A stretch of 64,000 bases of DNA from UBA7957 sp965224675 (GCA_965224675.1 CBDDAA010000004.1:1302001-1366000), one strand, 5' to 3'. Numbered from the stretch's first letter, positions 44,501 to 54,297 are shown. Notes: generated by a model from the letters alone, not told the origin. Numbers and translations are program-made.

Positions 44501-44860
44501 CAGCCTGTCTAAGAAACCCGCTGAAGGTGTCTTGCAGCGTTAAAGCCACGCTCAAAATACTCATTTACTACGGTAAACTGCGGTTATTAACCTGATTTTA
44601 TCTTGCTTGGCACTCATAGAGGCTTTTTCAACAAGTTGTCAGGTGAAGTTTGATCCAACAGTAGACATTTATCGTTCGTTTGGTTACATTGCGTCTCCTT
44701 TGCCGGGCAAGGGGAAACTCAGCGTAATAATTATCGAAGCTATAGTTGTGTTGCTGCAATAAGCCAACAGGCGGGATGTCCTGGAGGTGATAAGACGGCG
44801 ATTAACTTTTAATCCAGACGGACCGAGGTTAATCGTGAGTATAAGGAGTCACATCAATGT
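44501..44860. other. Gene-free stretch before tRNA-Ser
   Basis: 360 bases with no convincing coding frame. It must hold the tRNA promoter. A short hairpin (CTTTGCC and GGCAAGG, near 44699-44713) is present but has no T-run, so I do not call a terminator. No repeats seen. Confidence 0.4.
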
Positions 44861-44950
44861 GGAGGAGTGTCCGAGTGGCCGAAGGAGCACGCCTGGAAAG
44901 TGTGTATACGTTTGCACGTATCGAGGGTTCGAATCCCTCCTCCTCCGCCA
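44861..44950 (+). tRNA. tRNA-Ser, anticodon GGA
   Basis: A 90-base class II tRNA with encoded CCA. The acceptor GGAGGAG (44861-44867) pairs fully with CTCCTCC, followed by G and CCA at 44948-44950. The anticodon loop reads CTGGAAA, giving GGA, which decodes UCC/UCU serine. A long variable arm (GTGTATACGTTTGCACGTATC) and the T-arm GAGGG-TTCGAAT-CCCTC complete the fold. An integrase gene begins 166 bases downstream, so the 3' end of this gene is the likely attachment site of the element that follows. Confidence 0.97.
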
Positions 44951-45115
44951 AATTTAATTCCAATACCATCCAAAGTAATCCATAAACACTTGATATAGCT
45001 TACATTACTGAGCTTGTTTTGTCCAGAGCTGTCCGGTAATATCCACTAAAAACCAATATAGTTTGTTGGGCTAAATGTTGGGTAACAATAAAAATTAGAT
45101 TGATGGGCGGTACAG

Positions 45116-46321
45116 ATGAAGCAAAAAGGCAGGCATGCACATAATGAATTAACAGCCATTCGGGTTAACAAGCTCAACGAACCCGGTTTTTATGCTGATG
45201 GAAATGGTTTGTATCTGAAGGTGAACAAGGCGGGTAGCAAGCAATGGATTCAGCGAATCATGATCAATGGCAAGCGCACGGATCTTGGCCTGGGCGGTGT
45301 AAGCCTGGTATCACTTAAAGAAGCCAGAGAAACCGCTTATCTCAACCGCAAGGAGGCCAGAGCTGGTGGTGATCCACTGGCTGATAATCGCAAAGAAAAA
45401 GATATTCTCAGCTTTGAGCAGGCAGCTCGTGAAGTCCACGCGCTGAATTTACCTATCTGGAAAAATCCTAAACATGCCAAGCAATGGATTAGCACATTAG
45501 AGCACTATGCCTTTCCCATCATTGGTAAAAAGAAACTGGACACAATCACCAGTGCGGATGTGTTATCGGTATTGAATCCAATCTGGACTGCCAAGCCTGA
45601 GACTGCAAGCCGGGTGCGTCAGCGAATGGGTACAGTTATAAAGTGGGCTATTGCCCAACAATGGCGAACAGATAACCCGGTGGATTCAATTACTCAGGCA
45701 CTACCTAAAAGAGACAAAAAAGACACTAATCATCACCAAAGCCTACCTTATAGTCAGGTAGCTGATTCAATTCAGACAGTCCAAGCCAGTGGTGCCAATA
45801 TTGTTACCAAGCTTGCATTTGAGTTTCTTGTTCTGACGGCTTCACGATCCGGTGAAGTACGTGGTGCAAGGTGGGAAGAGATAGACAATGATACATGGAC
45901 TATCCCAAAAGACAGAATGAAGGCCAAACGCGAACATAGAGTTCCATTGACAAAGCGATGCCTGGATATAGTGGCCGAAGCCAAGCAATTAGGCGATGGT
46001 TCAGGACTGGTATTTCCTGGTAAAGGAAAGCCATTGTCTGATAGCACACTTTCAAAGCTACTTAGAGATTTAGGTATTCAGGCAGTGCCGCACGGCTTCA
46101 GGAGTAGTTTCAGGGTATGGGCTAGTGAGCAGACCGGCATACCACATCAAGTGTGCGAGTTTGCACTGGCACATGTTATTGGCAACAAAGCTGAGGCGGC
46201 GTATATGCGAACTGACTTATTCGGGAAACGGCGCAGGTTGATGGATGGGTGGGCTGATTACCTGGGCGGGACTAAATCGGGTGCTGCGGTTGTGCCAATT
46301 AGTAAGTCGGTCACAAGATAA
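45116..46321 (+). CDS. P4-type tyrosine recombinase (integrase) with Arm DNA-binding domain
   Basis: 401 residues, intact. N-terminal DUF4102-type arm domain (GFYADGNGLYLKVNKAGSKQ, DLGLGG), SAM-like core-binding domain (about 100-190), and catalytic domain with Arg in TASRSGEVRGARW, HGFRSSFRVWA (H-x-x-R), LAH, and the nucleophile in AAYMRTDLF. RRRLMDGWADYL is the usual end of this family. Such integrases insert phage-like and ICE-like elements at tRNA 3' ends; the tRNA-Ser lies 166 bases upstream. It is probably the recombinase of the island that follows. Confidence 0.95.
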   Translation: MKQKGRHAHNELTAIRVNKLNEPGFYADGNGLYLKVNKAGSKQWIQRIMINGKRTDLGLGGVSLVSLKEARETAYLNRKEARAGGDPLADNRKEKDILSFEQAAREVHALNLPIWKNPKHAKQWISTLEHYAFPIIGKKKLDTITSADVLSVLNPIWTAKPETASRVRQRMGTVIKWAIAQQWRTDNPVDSITQALPKRDKKDTNHHQSLPYSQVADSIQTVQASGANIVTKLAFEFLVLTASRSGEVRGARWEEIDNDTWTIPKDRMKAKREHRVPLTKRCLDIVAEAKQLGDGSGLVFPGKGKPLSDSTLSKLLRDLGIQAVPHGFRSSFRVWASEQTGIPHQVCEFALAHVIGNKAEAAYMRTDLFGKRRRLMDGWADYLGGTKSGAAVVPISKSVTR

Positions 46322-46378
46322 AGATGGGCGAAGCGAAACTCAGGTGACAAATTGTAGCTTAGGAGCTACACTGTCGTT

Positions 46379-46702
46379 GTGGAGATTCATAAATATCAGA
46401 CATTAGATGGAACTATCCCGTTTGACCGATGGTTGAATAGCGTTCGTGATCATCGGGCAAGCAAGCGAATCCTGGCGCGGATTCGCCGACTGTCCATAGG
46501 GCTTGAAGGTGATTGGAAGTCGGTCGGCGAAGGCGTTAGAGAATTACGTATTCCAGAAGGAAAGGGCTATCGCGTTTACTACGCTTGGCGAGGTGAATCC
46601 CTAGTACTGCTATTATTGGGTGGTGATAAGTCATCACAGCAGCGGGACATAGAAACAGCCAAGCTCTATTGGCAACAATACCGGAGTGAAGACAATGCCT
46701 AG
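46379..46702 (+). CDS. Type II toxin, RelE-superfamily (HI1419-like addiction-module killer)
   Basis: 107 residues. FDRWLNSVRDHRASKRILARI, GDWKSVGEGVRELRI, GKGYRVYYAW and LLLLGGDKSSQQRDIETAK are the pattern of the RelE-like HI1419/'addiction module killer' family, presumed mRNA interferases. It begins with GTG, with AGGAG about 13 bases upstream. The partner gene overlaps its end. The toxin-first order is usual for this family, as in higBA. It is intact in the otherwise decaying island. Confidence 0.9.
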   Translation: MEIHKYQTLDGTIPFDRWLNSVRDHRASKRILARIRRLSIGLEGDWKSVGEGVRELRIPEGKGYRVYYAWRGESLVLLLLGGDKSSQQRDIETAKLYWQQYRSEDNA

Positions 46703-46994
46703 TGTGAAATTTAATGCTACTGATTACCTCAATTCACCTGAGGACATAGCGCAATACCTGAATGCCGTTTTTGAAGACGGAGAGCCGAAGCTTCTGACAG
46801 TCGCTCTCAGGGATGTTGCTGATGCCATGGGTGGCATGACCCGATTCTCCGAGCAGACTGGGCTTAATCGAGAGGCGCTGTATCGCACGCTTTCTCAAAG
46901 CGGGAATCCGAAGCTTGAAACCCTGAATATAATATTGCATAGCCTGGGGTTAAGGCTTTCTGTTACCACCGGGCCGAGTGAAAAGGCTGCATAA
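46695..46994 (+). CDS. HI1420-type antitoxin with helix-turn-helix
   Basis: About 99 residues. DYLNSPEDIAQYLNAVFEDG is the N-terminal part of the HI1420-like antidote family, and GGMTRFSEQTGLNREALYRT with LKTLNIIL-like continuation (KLETLNIILHSLGLRLSV) is the helix-turn-helix. The ATG at 46695 has GGAGTG 8 bases upstream and overlaps the toxin gene; a GTG 3 codons earlier is possible. The protein should neutralise the upstream toxin and repress the pair. Confidence 0.9.
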   Translation: MPSVKFNATDYLNSPEDIAQYLNAVFEDGEPKLLTVALRDVADAMGGMTRFSEQTGLNREALYRTLSQSGNPKLETLNIILHSLGLRLSVTTGPSEKAA

Positions 46995-47149
46995 GTTGAT
47001 GAGTCAGATAAAAATCTTTTGGCTAGCCCCACCGTTCCTGTTTCTTTTATAGGTGGAATTATTCATGAGCAGCAACAATAACCAAGCTAAGGTTTTGTAG
47101 AGCCTGCTGATTATTAATTACTCGGGATTGTTAGCGAAATGAGAGAAAA

Positions 47150-47388
47150 GTGAGTAACGGACAGAAAAAATTCTTGTGTCAGATCCGTGATCAAGGGAAT
47201 TCGATTCGCTGGCATCACTGGACACCAATGCTTGCCGAGCGTGAAGATACGTTCCTGATACGCTGGCTATAGCCCTATCGACGGCATTGGTACGTTACGG
47301 TACGACTGTCATTCGAGCAATTCAACAATTAGGCAATCAGTTTTCTATGGCAATAGTTCGCCAGGAGGCTGCCCGTGACATTGCGTAA
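47150..47388 (+). pseudogene. Possible frameshifted small gene upstream of DUF3987
   Basis: Two short overlapping frames look like halves of one protein of about 80 residues. The first starts at a GTG at 47150 after a purine-rich site and reads QKKFLCQIRDQGNSIRWHHW before stopping at 47272. A second frame, open from 47245, reads DTLAIALSTALVRYGTTVIR and ends at 47388, overlapping the start of the next gene. One base change near 47240 would join them. The family is not known to me. The rest of the 46995-47374 gap shows nothing. Confidence 0.35.
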
Positions 47389-49081
47389 CACGATTAAGCC
47401 GGGCGACAATGAAAATTCAGAAGAGATTAAAAGGTTAGCACAGTCAGCACTGGCACGGTTTGAGTTAGCATCCGAGTCAGCACAAATCAGCACTGACCCG
47501 GAACCCGAGCAGCAATCAGGTCAAGCGATACCTGGGTTGCACAATCCAGTCGTCAATACAGAACAGTCTTTGAATGATCCAGTCGGGGCAAATTCTAAAA
47601 ATACGGCGAACTCGCAGACTGGATTCAAAAATTACACCCCGTTGAAGACCCGGTTGCTAACGGTGGCATCTTTCGACTGTGCCATGCTACCGGAATCTTT
47701 TGTGGATTATGTCGAGGATTGCAGTTACAGAATGCAAGCGCCGATTGATTTTTTAGCCGTAACTATAATGGTGGCACTGTCTGCCCTTGTTGGCCGCAGG
47801 GTAGCGATACACCCGAAACAGCAAGACAATTGGCTCGTCATTGCAAATCTATGGGGCGCGATAATTGGCAGGCCAGCAGCCATGAAAAGCCCCACCATGA
47901 ATGAGGGGCTTAGGCAAATATCAACACTTGAGTCTAAAGCCAAAAAAGAATATGAAGTAGCCATAGCTGCATTTGCAGATGAATTGGAATTACACAGTCT
48001 GCGGGTGAAGAATGCGAAAGAAAACGCTAGGAAGGCTGTTAAAAACAATGATGAAAAGACTGCCAAGCAGCTAATCAAAGAATCATCAAAAAGCGCACCA
48101 GGAGAGCCAACACGCCGCAGGTATAAAGTAAACGACTCTACAGTTGAAAAGCTAGGTGAATTACTAAACGAGAATGCGAACGGTTTGCTTGTAGTACGTG
48201 ATGAATTAACAGGACTGCTCAAGGATCTTGATAAGCCTGAAAACTCGGCGGCTCGGGCCTTTTATCTTGAATCGTGGAACGGCAATCAACCCTTCACCTA
48301 TGATCGTATCTTGCGCGGCACTGTTGACATCAAGGCACTGACGTTGTCGGTGATTGGTGGTATTCAGCCGGGTGTGCTTCAGCCATATATTATAAGCGCG
48401 ATTAATGGCGGTGTGGGTGATGATGGTATGCTTCAAAGGGTTCAGTTGATGGTGTACCCGAACCCTATCGAAGAATGGCATTATGCGGATAAAGCTCCCA
48501 ACAAGTCGGCAATGAAAAAAGCAGAGGATGTATTTGCATGTGTTGACAAAATAAGCCGTTCCTCACAGGCGCGGCTGCGCTTTACGCCTGATGCTCAGAT
48601 GTTTTTTGTCAAATGGCTAACTGAGCTTGAAACAAAAATACGCGGCGGCAACTTGCACCCTGCGATTGAGTCGCATCTGGCAAAATATCGGAGCCTGGTG
48701 CCTTCGCTGGCGCTTCTGATTCACGTTGCCGATAATTTTGATAAATTCAGTGAAAATGTTGGCAAAATAGCCTTACTTAAAGCTTGCGATTGGGCTGACT
48801 ATCTTGAATCACACGCTCGGCGGATTTATAGCTTGGGAATCCAGACCGATTACGACTGAGCAATTTTGATAGCAGGGCGCTTTAACAAACTGAACGACAG
48901 ATTTACCAGGCGAGACATTCAAAAGCGTGACTGGACTGGACTAAGGGACTTGGAAACCATTCAGAGGGCGCTTAATTTGCTGGTTGAACATGGATACCTA
49001 AAGGAGAAATATAGAGCACCACCAAAAGAAGGTGGCAGACCTGCATTACCGTGTTACCTGATTAACCCAGAGGCGATGTAA
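47375..49081 (+). pseudogene. DUF3987 (primase/helicase-like) gene interrupted by an in-frame TGA
   Basis: A GTG start with a strong AGGAGG seven bases upstream opens 494 codons of a DUF3987 protein: APIDFLAVTIMVALSALVGR, LWGAIIGRPAAMKSP, LLVVRDELTGLLKDLD and SVIGGIQPGVLQPYI. These proteins occur on phages and integrative elements and are thought to act in replication. A TGA at 48857-48859 ends this part. The same frame then continues without a gap (AILIAGRFNKLNDRF, FTRRDIQKRDWTGLRD) to 49081. That stretch is the normal C-terminal winged-helix region of this family. The break is therefore a nonsense mutation. The 494-residue product may still be made; a TTG at 48866 could restart the tail. 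Confidence 0.8.
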
Positions 49082-49872
49082 TGGGCAGGTGGCTAGACCA
49101 ACTAAAGACGGAGCAACAAGGGCCAGAAGAAATTCAGCCGAACAGTTGCCCCACTTTGGATGAAAAAAAACAGAATACCTTGGTGTTAGCAACCGACAAA
49201 ACCGACAAAACCCTTTTAGTCGGTTTTGTCGGTGCCAAATCGGTAGATATTCAGAAAAAATACACTAACCCAGAAAATCATTGCAACAAGAGAATGTCAA
49301 GGTTAGAACGAGACACAATAGAAAAATGGCTAGACCATATCGGTGAGACTGACGTCAATCAAAGGCGGGAATTATTTAGCAGATGTGCGGCTGATAAGAA
49401 GATAAGGGATTTCTTTCTTCATCAAGCCGAAGAGATACTATCAATAAAGACTGAACCTAGTGATCAGGCTAAATGCCAAGATTGCCAGCACTTCAATCTA
49501 CGACTTGATGACGGGTCGCTTGGATCGTGCAGCGCTAGCGTTAAGCCAAACCAGGTTTGTTTATTGGCATCCGATACCATGTCATGCGACAAGTACAAAT
49601 CAATTGCGCTCAGCCATACGTTCACGCCAGAAGAGCGTAAGGCTCGGCAACCTCAAGGCAACGAAATGTATCTAACAGACTCTGGACTATTGATTGATGT
49701 AGGTGAACTATTGGACACGCTTTTATTTATCTGCAAGGACAGAAGCATTGCACCTTCTGATATAGGCCGGTATCTGACTCAGGATCAACTCGACGACTGG
49801 CACGAAGGCGAACTATCAAGTGTTGATCTAAAGTGCATTGCTGATGAGCTTGAAACCGGATCGGGAACTTGA
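49081..49872 (+). CDS. Hypothetical mobile-element protein with Cys cluster
   Basis: 263 residues, not recognised as a named family. The start overlaps the end of the DUF3987 frame (ATGTAATGG). An N-terminal MGRWLDQLK and a middle region with CQDCQHF, CSAS and CLLASDTMSCDKY suggest a small metal-binding module of the type often seen beside DUF3987 genes on integrative elements. The C-terminal 60 residues are acidic helix. No catalytic motif is visible. Position suggests a role in element replication or maintenance. Confidence 0.7.
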   Translation: MGRWLDQLKTEQQGPEEIQPNSCPTLDEKKQNTLVLATDKTDKTLLVGFVGAKSVDIQKKYTNPENHCNKRMSRLERDTIEKWLDHIGETDVNQRRELFSRCAADKKIRDFFLHQAEEILSIKTEPSDQAKCQDCQHFNLRLDDGSLGSCSASVKPNQVCLLASDTMSCDKYKSIALSHTFTPEERKARQPQGNEMYLTDSGLLIDVGELLDTLLFICKDRSIAPSDIGRYLTQDQLDDWHEGELSSVDLKCIADELETGSGT

Positions 49873-49878
49873 ATTAGT

Positions 49879-50502
49879 ATGGGTGGGATGGGTAGTGGTC
49901 GAACGAGATTTGGAAGCCGAGCTTCGCTAACATGTGAACGACAGCGGATCGACATTCGTTATTGGGCGAAACTAGATGTACTGAAACCCGGATGCGATGC
50001 AATCGTTCGCCCCGATGGCACGAATCTTCATCTACATGACATAGGTGATTCATTGGTCCTGCGGAAATATAAACCAAAAAGTCTTGATGGTGATCTGGGT
50101 GACCTGATCAACCGGATATCCGTAGTGCGGACTAAATGCAACTATGGTGGTAATCGGCCATGGTTTATTTGTCCGGTAAGTGGCTGTGGAAAAAGAGTAG
50201 CGATTCTCTACCGTGATGTTACTTTCAAATGCCGAGGATGCTTGAAATTGTTATATAGCAGCCAATATGTAGATAAGCCAGGACGACTTGAATACAAATT
50301 GAAAGTCATACGTAAAAGGCTCGGGTGGGACCCGAATTTCCGCACTGGATGTGGTAAATACCCCAAGAACATGCACTTTCGGGCATATAGGCGTTTACTT
50401 CTACAACACAGCAAATTTGAGCGTGAGTGGCTTCAGATATGGCCTATTCGAGCTAAGGAATTGAAAAAATCGTTAGAATCCAGACGTAATAACTCACGGT
50501 GA
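49879..50502 (+). CDS. Hypothetical zinc-ribbon protein of integrative elements (MGGMGSGR type)
   Basis: 207 residues. The MGGMGSGRTRFGSR start and LTCERQRIDIRYWAKLDVLK stretch are familiar from uncharacterised proteins of integrative elements and plasmids. Two zinc-ribbon-like cysteine pairs follow: ICPVSGCGKRV and FKCRGCLKLLY. A basic C-terminus ends it. It is 6 bases after the preceding gene and probably co-transcribed. Nucleic-acid binding is a guess from the ribbon and charge. Confidence 0.75.
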   Translation: MGGMGSGRTRFGSRASLTCERQRIDIRYWAKLDVLKPGCDAIVRPDGTNLHLHDIGDSLVLRKYKPKSLDGDLGDLINRISVVRTKCNYGGNRPWFICPVSGCGKRVAILYRDVTFKCRGCLKLLYSSQYVDKPGRLEYKLKVIRKRLGWDPNFRTGCGKYPKNMHFRAYRRLLLQHSKFEREWLQIWPIRAKELKKSLESRRNNSR

Positions 50503-50544
50503 TCAGTTGAACTGCACTAAGATGTTCAGGAGAATCTATGAAAA

Positions 50545-50778
50545 CTACGCCAACAAGTTGTTAACGCACTCATTGTTTGGATAAGCACCACTCAGATCGA
50601 GGGGCCCATAGGACTACGATCTACCTCTGGTTTTAACGACGATGCCCTGCGAGGTAAATGAAAAGGCTTCCGTTCTTCCAGGCAGAATCGGCACTACAGG
50701 GTGATTTATAAAGTTGACAAAGCTACTGTCAGCATATCCTTGTTCGATGTGACGGCTCATGATTATTGGAGAAAATAA
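50545..50778 (+). pseudogene. Remnant of a RelE-like toxin gene with a nonsense codon
   Basis: In one frame the DNA reads QIEGPIGLRSTSGFNDDALR, GK, TGA (50659-50661), then KGFRSSRQNRHYRVIYKVDK and LFDVTAHDYWRK to a stop at 50778. This is the back half of a RelE/HigB-like toxin (RSSR...YRVIYKV...DVTAHDY). The TGA probably replaces a TGG. The beginning is unclear, with another in-frame TGA near 50539. The partner antitoxin follows one base later and is also broken. Confidence 0.55.
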
Positions 50779-50779
50779 A

Positions 50780-51054
50780 ATGAATAATCCAGAAGATTAC
50801 AAAGTAAAAGATTTCATTTCTGCCGATACAGGGGTTACGCTTACACTGGGACAGACTGTTCGAACCCTGCGCGAACTCAATGAGATGTCTCAAGAGGACT
50901 TGGCCAAGGAACAGGAATACCTCAGACCACAATATCTTCAATAGAGAATGGCAGAACCTCTTTGGGTGCCGAGCGATCAAAAGTATTAGCAAAAGCGTTT
51001 GATGTTCATCCGTCAGTCATTCTTTTTTCGGACTGGAAGAGGGGTTCTGCTTGA
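50780..51054 (+). pseudogene. Frameshifted XRE-family antitoxin gene
   Basis: The ATG at 50780 (GGAG upstream) opens MNNPEDYKVKDFISADTGVT, then LGQTVRTLRELNEMSQEDLA, the first half of an XRE helix-turn-helix. Near 50911 one base is missing: the continuation TGIPQTTISSIENGRTSLG, then VLAKAFDVHPSVILFSDW, lies in the next frame and runs to a stop at 51054. Joining them gives a complete antitoxin of about 91 residues. It is the mate of the broken toxin just upstream. Confidence 0.7.
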
Positions 51055-51646
51055 GTCCTGTAGGGTTCTGGTTGGAGGTCAACTTTCGGCCACAACCTGC
51101 CATTCAGTATTGAAAAATGCTAGCATGGTGTTGCAAATCTGTACGGTCAGCAAAGTGCTTAGAGCGGACGCTCGTATAACTCCGTTTTCTCGATTTTAAA
51201 CATTTAACTTAGACGGCTGATTGCCGGAATGGCGCAGCCTTCGTCCTTAGTCTGAGTTAATTCTGGGGCGAAAAAAACTATATTCTCAGCACCGATAATA
51301 GTGTTCCAAATAGCACGAATGCTTCCATTTTGAGACATCTCGATGGATTTTTTCTAATTATAACAATGAAAACAGTATCTTATGAGAGCGTGTCCCAAAA
51401 TGCCATTGTGGGATATCAGCATGATTGACTCGTTTGCTACTTGAATTTTGTTCAGCTTTATTATCTTACAAAAGCAAGCATATAGGGGTTTGATATGAGC
51501 AACGACGACGATCCAACGAGACTTTCCTCCCTGGAACAACTTAGTACTATCGGGAAAAATTAGCCGCTCGGAAACGAAACCAAAGAGCTATAGCTGTAAT
51601 ACATAATCGATAAGTTAACTCCTGCTATCAGACTTAGACCTGACAT
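51055..51646. other. Stretch without recognisable genes
   Basis: About 590 bases in the island with no frame that I can support. A short inverted repeat, TCCCAAAATGCCATTGTGGGA (near 51390), could be a weak terminator or an old element end. Nothing else stands out. Confidence 0.3.
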
Positions 51647-52358
51647 TTATTTTGTAATACTCCGTTCTGTGCCATTATTCATTTTGGCTATATCCTTAAT
51701 ATCCACTTCTCTGTTTGGTTGTTTTTTATATGCCAACAATTGCTCTTTCTTCACAACTATCCACAAAGCTACCAATATACCTATATAAGCTCCAATTAAC
51801 TGAATGGCATATTGCAAAAAAGCTCTACCATTCAAAAAATTACTCGTAGCATAAATTTTATGGAAACTTCCGGTTTTCACATCGAACCATTGACCATTCC
51901 AGTCGAGTTGAAAGAAAGTAAAATGAGTGATCACAAAAAGACCCATTACCATGGGCAAAAAAATCGGAATCGCACTGGCAGTGCCGCTTATCCTTGAATC
52001 CCATCAACACAACAAAGAAAAAAACGATACATAGAAGAACAGGAACAATCAAACTTAAATAAATATCGAAATGCTGCTCAACGATATTTGATAGTATTCC
52101 ATTCGAATTCTCATAGTAGTGTTTCAACCAATACCCTGCATACAGAATGGACATAATAACGTCCAAATACCTCATTACACGGAGGTTGAACATGTTAGTG
52201 ATATAACCCAATACATGTAGAGCTAATAACCCCCCAGTTACATCTCTAAACACTGTATATTGTTCAGAAAGAAGATTCGTAGGAGTTCCCATTAGAAAGA
52301 GAAATGGCCAGTATAATACGGAGACGATTAGCATGGTTGTAATAACTGGATGCTTCAT
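51647..52358 (-). pseudogene. Multi-pass membrane protein gene split by a frameshift
   Basis: The ATG at 52358, with AGGG upstream, opens MKHPVITTMLIVSVLYWPFL and continues through three or four hydrophobic segments to LLCIVFFFVVLMGFKDK near 51990. After that the frame turns into non-membrane sequence. The adjacent frame carries on with GTASAIPIFLPMVMGLFVIT, then LQYAIQLIGAYIGILVALWI, and ends at 51647. One small indel near 51985-52000 would join them into a protein of about 235 residues. The family is not recognised. It is 73 bases downstream of the secreted protease gene on the same strand and may be its partner. Confidence 0.6.
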
Positions 52359-52431
52359 AATATTATCCCTGATAAAGTTTTTTGTGGATAAAGCACGGGG
52401 CCTAACGGCCCCTTCATGTAGTACCAATGTA

Positions 52432-54297
52432 TTAACGGTCTCTTCTTTGAAATGTTATGTCATCAACATAAAAGCCACCTGTACGATATCTCTGAGTTCC
52501 TTTAGCGCCAAACATTAACAGATTATCGTCTGTAGGCACGTTGAACCAACTCGTACACTGTTGTTGATAATTCCTACCGAGTGAAAAGACAAGGGATGAA
52601 CCCGCTATTACTCCGGCCTTGTTCGTTAGACGAACTGTTCCCTCTACACCAGCATTTACTTGCCATCGTGTTGACCATCGATGATTGAAACATATCTTAT
52701 ATTCATAGCCACCTCTTATGGCTAGTTGCTTATTCCTCAAACTCCAGCTTTGTGTGTCACTACCCGTCGTTTTTTTATGTAAAACAACACCCGCCCAATC
52801 GTTAGTCCTGATAGGCGAACTTGATTCTTCAGGTCTGCCTTCTGGCACGATCAATCCTCGCTCGCCTGTACCTACAGTTCGCCAATTGTAACGTGTGTCA
52901 TGGCTGTCAAAATCCATGACCGCATCGTTTCTGATGACACTAACAGCGGCAAGCCATCCCGTAGTATTTTTAGGCATCTTGAAACGGAGTGCACTATCAT
53001 CGGCAGCCTCGAACTCGTGGACGCGTGTAACCCAAACACCTTTCGGAACGTTGATTTCTACGCACCCATTAACGCAAACCTGTATAGCATTGCTGTTGGA
53101 TTCCGAGGCCATATGAAACATAAAGGACATTCGATAGTTCTCGCCAGATTCTAAGTCCAAAAGTTCGTGGCTGAGAATTTGTTTGAAAAAATTGCCTTCA
53201 TCATCGCCTCTCTTCAATTTCGAGATACCCGTAACTGGATCGGCGCTACTGATCGACGCACCCTCGGTCTTTGTCCAGAGTTTGTTACGACGATGTGATT
53301 CAAAGCCAAGCCATGTCCAATCGCGTCGTGTCTCACCTCGCATTTGTTCAATGTCCTGCTGGACGTCAAATACTCCATCTGAATCTTTGTTCATGAATCC
53401 ATAGTACTTCGTTGGATCTGTCACGCCCAACCCAGACAGATACGATTCGTTCACTGTTGATCTAACAGATGGACGGCATCCTTCCGTCCCAACATTTTGC
53501 TCAGCCCAACCCCAAACAAGATAATCCAGTATTGACATCTGATTTCGCCCCCGAGTATCTGTATTCCCAATAGAGAGAGGACCCAGCACCAATCGGTGGT
53601 TATTGAGTGAAATCTGTGAAGACCCGCTTGCACCGCCGTTGGACCAAAGGTTCGTCGCAATACCGATTTTCATATCACGGGCATTGGCACCACATGCGGG
53701 TCGGGACATATCAGGATTGGACCAAACACCATCTTCATTATTCGTGATGGTTCCTTCGGAATAAATCATGTGTTGACCACCAATCGAGTTAATCGGGTTA
53801 GTCCAAACACTATACAATGCACTACCAACCTCTAGATTATCTCGACCAATTCTTAACGTATCGCGACTATCTAGCCTTATGTCAAAATCAAGGTAGCCGT
53901 ATTTATCTCCGGGATTTTCACCGCTGACATTCGCAGGGCAATCAAACAGAATCAAATCTGAGTCTGGAAAGTTGTGAGTTAGGTATGTGCAATTAAATGA
54001 TTCAATCGATTGTTCTGCAGTGTCCGGAGAATAAAGTCGAAAATTAATGGTTTTCGGTGCGCCACTACAGTGTGCTGCCGCCATCAACGTATTGGGTCCA
54101 ATCATGGTTCCAGAGCACCCCTGAGAATCGACTGTTGCATAACTTCTTAGAGCGATTTCCGGATCTTGGTACTTCATAAATATACGGCCAGCCACATCGG
54201 GTGCTTTTTCAACGGCTATTGCAAATGCGTTTGTATAGGGCATTAACAGTATTGAGGCTGTAGTAAGAAATTTGAAGGTAAGTGATTTCATGGACAT
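52432..54297 (-). CDS. Secreted trypsin-like serine protease with C-terminal beta-rich domains
   Basis: 621 residues (619 from the second Met, whose spacing from the GAGAGG ribosome-binding site is better). Signal peptide to about residue 27. The protease domain (35-270) has GCSGTMIGPNTLMAAAHC with His76, SDLILFDC with Asp114, and GGASGSSQ with Ser224 in place of the trypsin G-D-S-G-G. DKDSDGVFDVQQDIEQ near 310 resembles a calcium-binding spacer. Two jelly-roll-like beta domains (about 320-470 and 475-615) follow, of the carbohydrate-binding kind. The signal sequence gives export. Substrate and biological role are unknown. The gene is intact although its neighbours are decayed. Confidence 0.85.
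   Translation of the reverse strand: MSMKSLTFKFLTTASILLMPYTNAFAIAVEKAPDVAGRIFMKYQDPEIALRSYATVDSQGCSGTMIGPNTLMAAAHCSGAPKTINFRLYSPDTAEQSIESFNCTYLTHNFPDSDLILFDCPANVSGENPGDKYGYLDFDIRLDSRDTLRIGRDNLEVGSALYSVWTNPINSIGGQHMIYSEGTITNNEDGVWSNPDMSRPACGANARDMKIGIATNLWSNGGASGSSQISLNNHRLVLGPLSIGNTDTRGRNQMSILDYLVWGWAEQNVGTEGCRPSVRSTVNESYLSGLGVTDPTKYYGFMNKDSDGVFDVQQDIEQMRGETRRDWTWLGFESHRRNKLWTKTEGASISSADPVTGISKLKRGDDEGNFFKQILSHELLDLESGENYRMSFMFHMASESNSNAIQVCVNGCVEINVPKGVWVTRVHEFEAADDSALRFKMPKNTTGWLAAVSVIRNDAVMDFDSHDTRYNWRTVGTGERGLIVPEGRPEESSSPIRTNDWAGVVLHKKTTGSDTQSWSLRNKQLAIRGGYEYKICFNHRWSTRWQVNAGVEGTVRLTNKAGVIAGSSLVFSLGRNYQQQCTSWFNVPTDDNLLMFGAKGTQRYRTGGFYVDDITFQRRDR

Noticed and set aside
44699..44713. Hairpin before the tRNA-Ser as a terminator of the DUF1820 gene.
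   Set aside because: The stem is short, there is no T-run after it, and it lies 200 bases from the stop codon.
48857..48859. Selenocysteine at the TGA in the DUF3987 gene.
   Set aside because: No redox family is involved, no hairpin resembling a bacterial SECIS was seen just after the codon, and a neighbouring gene also carries a plain nonsense TGA.
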